DNA from: Myxococcota bacterium | GTDB lineage: Bacteria > Myxococcota > B64-G9 | Direction: 5' to 3' | Length of the DNA stretch: 64,000 nucleotides | NCBI GenBank assembly: GCA_022710975.1 | Contig: JAKLGA010000010.1 | Coordinates: 62,001-126,000 of the forward strand | Part shown: in pieces, positions 62,382 through 64,000 of the stretch | Position numbering within the stretch: the stretch's first letter is position 1 | Layout: every line of letters starts with the position of its first letter | Notes under the pieces: model-generated | What the model was told of the DNA's origin: nothing | Databases searched by the model: none | Seen by the model: the letters and a program-made list of their open reading frames with translations, nothing else | Program-made: the position numbers and the translations under genes

Positions 62382-64000
62382 GGCGCGCGGTGGCTCTCCC
62401 GGGCGATCACCTCGTCCTGGAGCTCCTTGCCGATGGCGGTGAAGTAGGCGTTGTAGCCGGTCACCCGCACCAGCAGGTGGCGGAAGTCGCCCGGGCGGCG
62501 CTGGGCCTCCCGCAGCACCTCGGCGTCCAGCACGTTGAGCTGCAGGGCCGTGCCGCCGTTCCTGGCGTAGCCCTTCAGGAAGGCCTTGAGCTTCTCGCGG
62601 TGGGCGGGATCACGGACCAGGGCCGGGTGGAAGGTGAGCGTGTGCGAGGCGCCGTTGGGCAGCAGGTTGAAGAGCCCGGCGAAGTCGCCGCCCAGGCCGT
62701 CCGGAGCCGCTCCGCCGAGCGCCTTGCCCACGGAGTTGGCGCAGGCGGTCGGGCCCTTGAGATCGGCGCCGTTCGTGGGGCAGATGGCGTTCGACAGGAA
62801 CTGGCCCTGGGGCCGCCCGTCGGCGCTGGCCGCCATCACGTAGCCGTCGCCCACCCAGTAGTTCCAGGACAGCATGCCCGGACGGAACTGCCGGCCGGTC
62901 GCGCGCGTGCGGTGGCGCCAGACCTCGTCGGTCCAGGTGCGCATCACGCGCAGCGCCAGCGCGTCGGCCGCGTCCTCGTCCCGCCCGTACTTGGGCGCCC
63001 GGAAGCGGGCCCAGGCCTGCAGACGCTCGTGGCCGCTCCAGTTGTCGCGCAGCGCCCGGACGAGCTCCCCCGTGCTGCAGCGCTTCTGCTCGAAGACCAG
63101 CTCGCGGATGGCCAGCAGGGAGTCCACGCAGGTGGCGAAGGTGACCCCCTCCAAGGTCACGAAGCTGAGCTCCGCCCCGCCCTGGGTGACGTCCCGGGCC
63201 TGGCGCGCGCAGCCGCGCACCAGGCAGGACAGGTAGGGAGTGGGGGCGGTCTCCGCGCGGATGGACTCCGACAGCTCGTACAGCGCCACGCAGCGCGCGA
63301 TCATGGCGCGCATCTGGCGGGTGAAGGCCGCGTAGAAGGCCTCGAAGTCGGGCATGCGGTCCGGATCGCCGGTGGCCGGGCCGTCCTGGCGCACGGGATC
63401 GGCCTTGCCGGTGAGCGCGTCCACTGCCGGGACGAGATCGCGCCCGCCGGCCAGCGCCAGCTCGACCGCCTTGAGCAGGTTCAAGTTGCAGTCCACCGTG
63501 CCGGAGCGGTCGTTGCCCTGCATGGTGTTCTCCAGGCAGCCGACCGGGGCGTAGTCGTGCACGTTGCCGGGGTGGATCCTGTCCTCCACGCCCGCCAGGC
63601 GGGCCTGGCGCAGCAGCCCGGCCATGGAGCGCTCGTCGAAGTTGAGCAGGAAGGGCGCGCCCTGGCTGCGGGCGATCATGTCCACCAGCCTGTCCAGCAG
63701 CGCCTCGGGGCTCCGCTGGTGCAGGCGCACGTTGGGCTTGGGCTCGAGGATGGGCGAGAGCTCGTCGATCACCTCCAGCACCGCCCAGGTCAGATCGTTG
63801 GTGAGATCGCGGCCACCGGGCCCGAGCCCGCCCAGGGTGACGAGCTGGCCGAAACCCGAGGTGATGCCCTGGTTGCCGCCCACCCGCAGCATGGCGTCGT
63901 AGGCCGTGTTGGCGTGGATCCAGAAGCAGCCGAGCAGCTCCTTGCCCAGCTCGCGCGGCATGCCCTGGGCCAGGGAGCGCTCCCAGTAGGGCCCGAGCAG
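62378..64000 (-). CDS. Glycyl radical enzyme, 5' end outside window
   Basis: The frame is open to the right edge, giving the last 540 residues; the true start lies outside. The active-site Cys is in APVGCLENTM (codon 63536-63538), in the GCxE pattern of eliminating or decarboxylating glycyl radical enzymes rather than the CC pair of pyruvate formate-lyase. The radical Gly is in RVTGYNAYF (codon 62456-62458), 25 residues before the end; the usual wording is RVSGYxxxF or RVAGYxxxF. The protein ends in a normal basic tail. Substrate cannot be assigned: the motif set does not match choline, glycerol, isethionate or arylacetate enzymes well enough. It is the first visible gene of a five-gene operon. 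Confidence 0.92.
   Translation of the reverse strand: MLGPYWERSLAQGMPRELGKELLGCFWIHANTAYDAMLRVGGNQGITSGFGQLVTLGGLGPGGRDLTNDLTWAVLEVIDELSPILEPKPNVRLHQRSPEALLDRLVDMIARSQGAPFLLNFDERSMAGLLRQARLAGVEDRIHPGNVHDYAPVGCLENTMQGNDRSGTVDCNLNLLKAVELALAGGRDLVPAVDALTGKADPVRQDGPATGDPDRMPDFEAFYAAFTRQMRAMIARCVALYELSESIRAETAPTPYLSCLVRGCARQARDVTQGGAELSFVTLEGVTFATCVDSLLAIRELVFEQKRCSTGELVRALRDNWSGHERLQAWARFRAPKYGRDEDAADALALRVMRTWTDEVWRHRTRATGRQFRPGMLSWNYWVGDGYVMAASADGRPQGQFLSNAICPTNGADLKGPTACANSVGKALGGAAPDGLGGDFAGLFNLLPNGASHTLTFHPALVRDPAHREKLKAFLKGYARNGGTALQLNVLDAEVLREAQRRPGDFRHLLVRVTGYNAYFTAIGKELQDEVIARESHRAP

Overview
The window is GC-rich bacterial DNA, most likely from a myxobacterium-like member of the Myxococcota (former Deltaproteobacteria). 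The support is indirect. There are many secreted lipoproteins with Asp/Gly-rich low-complexity stalks. A sigma54 activator carries FHA sensor domains. One secreted protein ends in a MYXO-CTERM-like tail (Cys-Ser-Cys, hydrophobic helix, triple Arg). A glycyl radical enzyme operon at the right edge suggests an anaerobic or facultative lifestyle. No species is claimed.

Left part (1-21.4 kb), accessory DNA. It opens with an AbiE-type toxin-antitoxin pair (toxin cut by the window edge) with a likely operator, then an FHA-sigma54 activator and a decayed glycosyltransferase. Next is an AT-rich block (about 3.6-7.6 kb) holding a lipoprotein and the first third of the 5' half of a giant gene. The reading frame continues without a break into GC-rich DNA and ends at 17.65 kb, giving a 4,020-residue secreted protein with an M23 peptidase-like N-terminus, many Ig-like repeats, an FG-GAP propeller and a C-terminal beta-rich domain. 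A second AbiE locus follows, with an intact antitoxin but a toxin cut to 44 codons. Then come a small ribbon-helix-helix protein, an excisionase-like protein and a tyrosine recombinase that ends about 100 bp from the 3' end of an initiator tRNA gene. This is the layout of an element integrated at a tRNA.

Middle (21.5-45.4 kb), mainly a secretome region. The most distinctive feature is a tandem triplication (22.2-31.0 kb). Each module has its own promoter, a small Asp/Gly-rich lipoprotein and a long fibre-like protein. The N-termini and stalk repeats are shared, but the C-terminal tips are unrelated. Around and after it are an ankyrin protein, a Cys-rich repeat lipoprotein, two small membrane proteins, an SH3b protein, a pirin, five tandem 37-bp hairpin repeats, a lipoprotein with a papain-like fold, a ceramidase-like lipoprotein, a GH30-like glycosidase and a CAP-domain lipoprotein with an acidic stalk.

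Right part (45.4-64 kb). A copper P-type ATPase, a lipoprotein, a tiny secreted peptide candidate and a leucine-rich-repeat protein are followed by an operon of lipoprotein, DUF1302 barrel, DUF1329 protein, YCF48-like propeller and RND/MMPL transporter, which reads as an envelope lipid or hydrophobe transport machine. A class D beta-lactamase gene lies between two direct copies of a MITE-like element of 141-153 bp. The window ends with a leftward five-gene operon: glycyl radical enzyme (cut by the edge), its activase, a split-barrel flavin-type protein, a secreted protein and a DUF169 protein.
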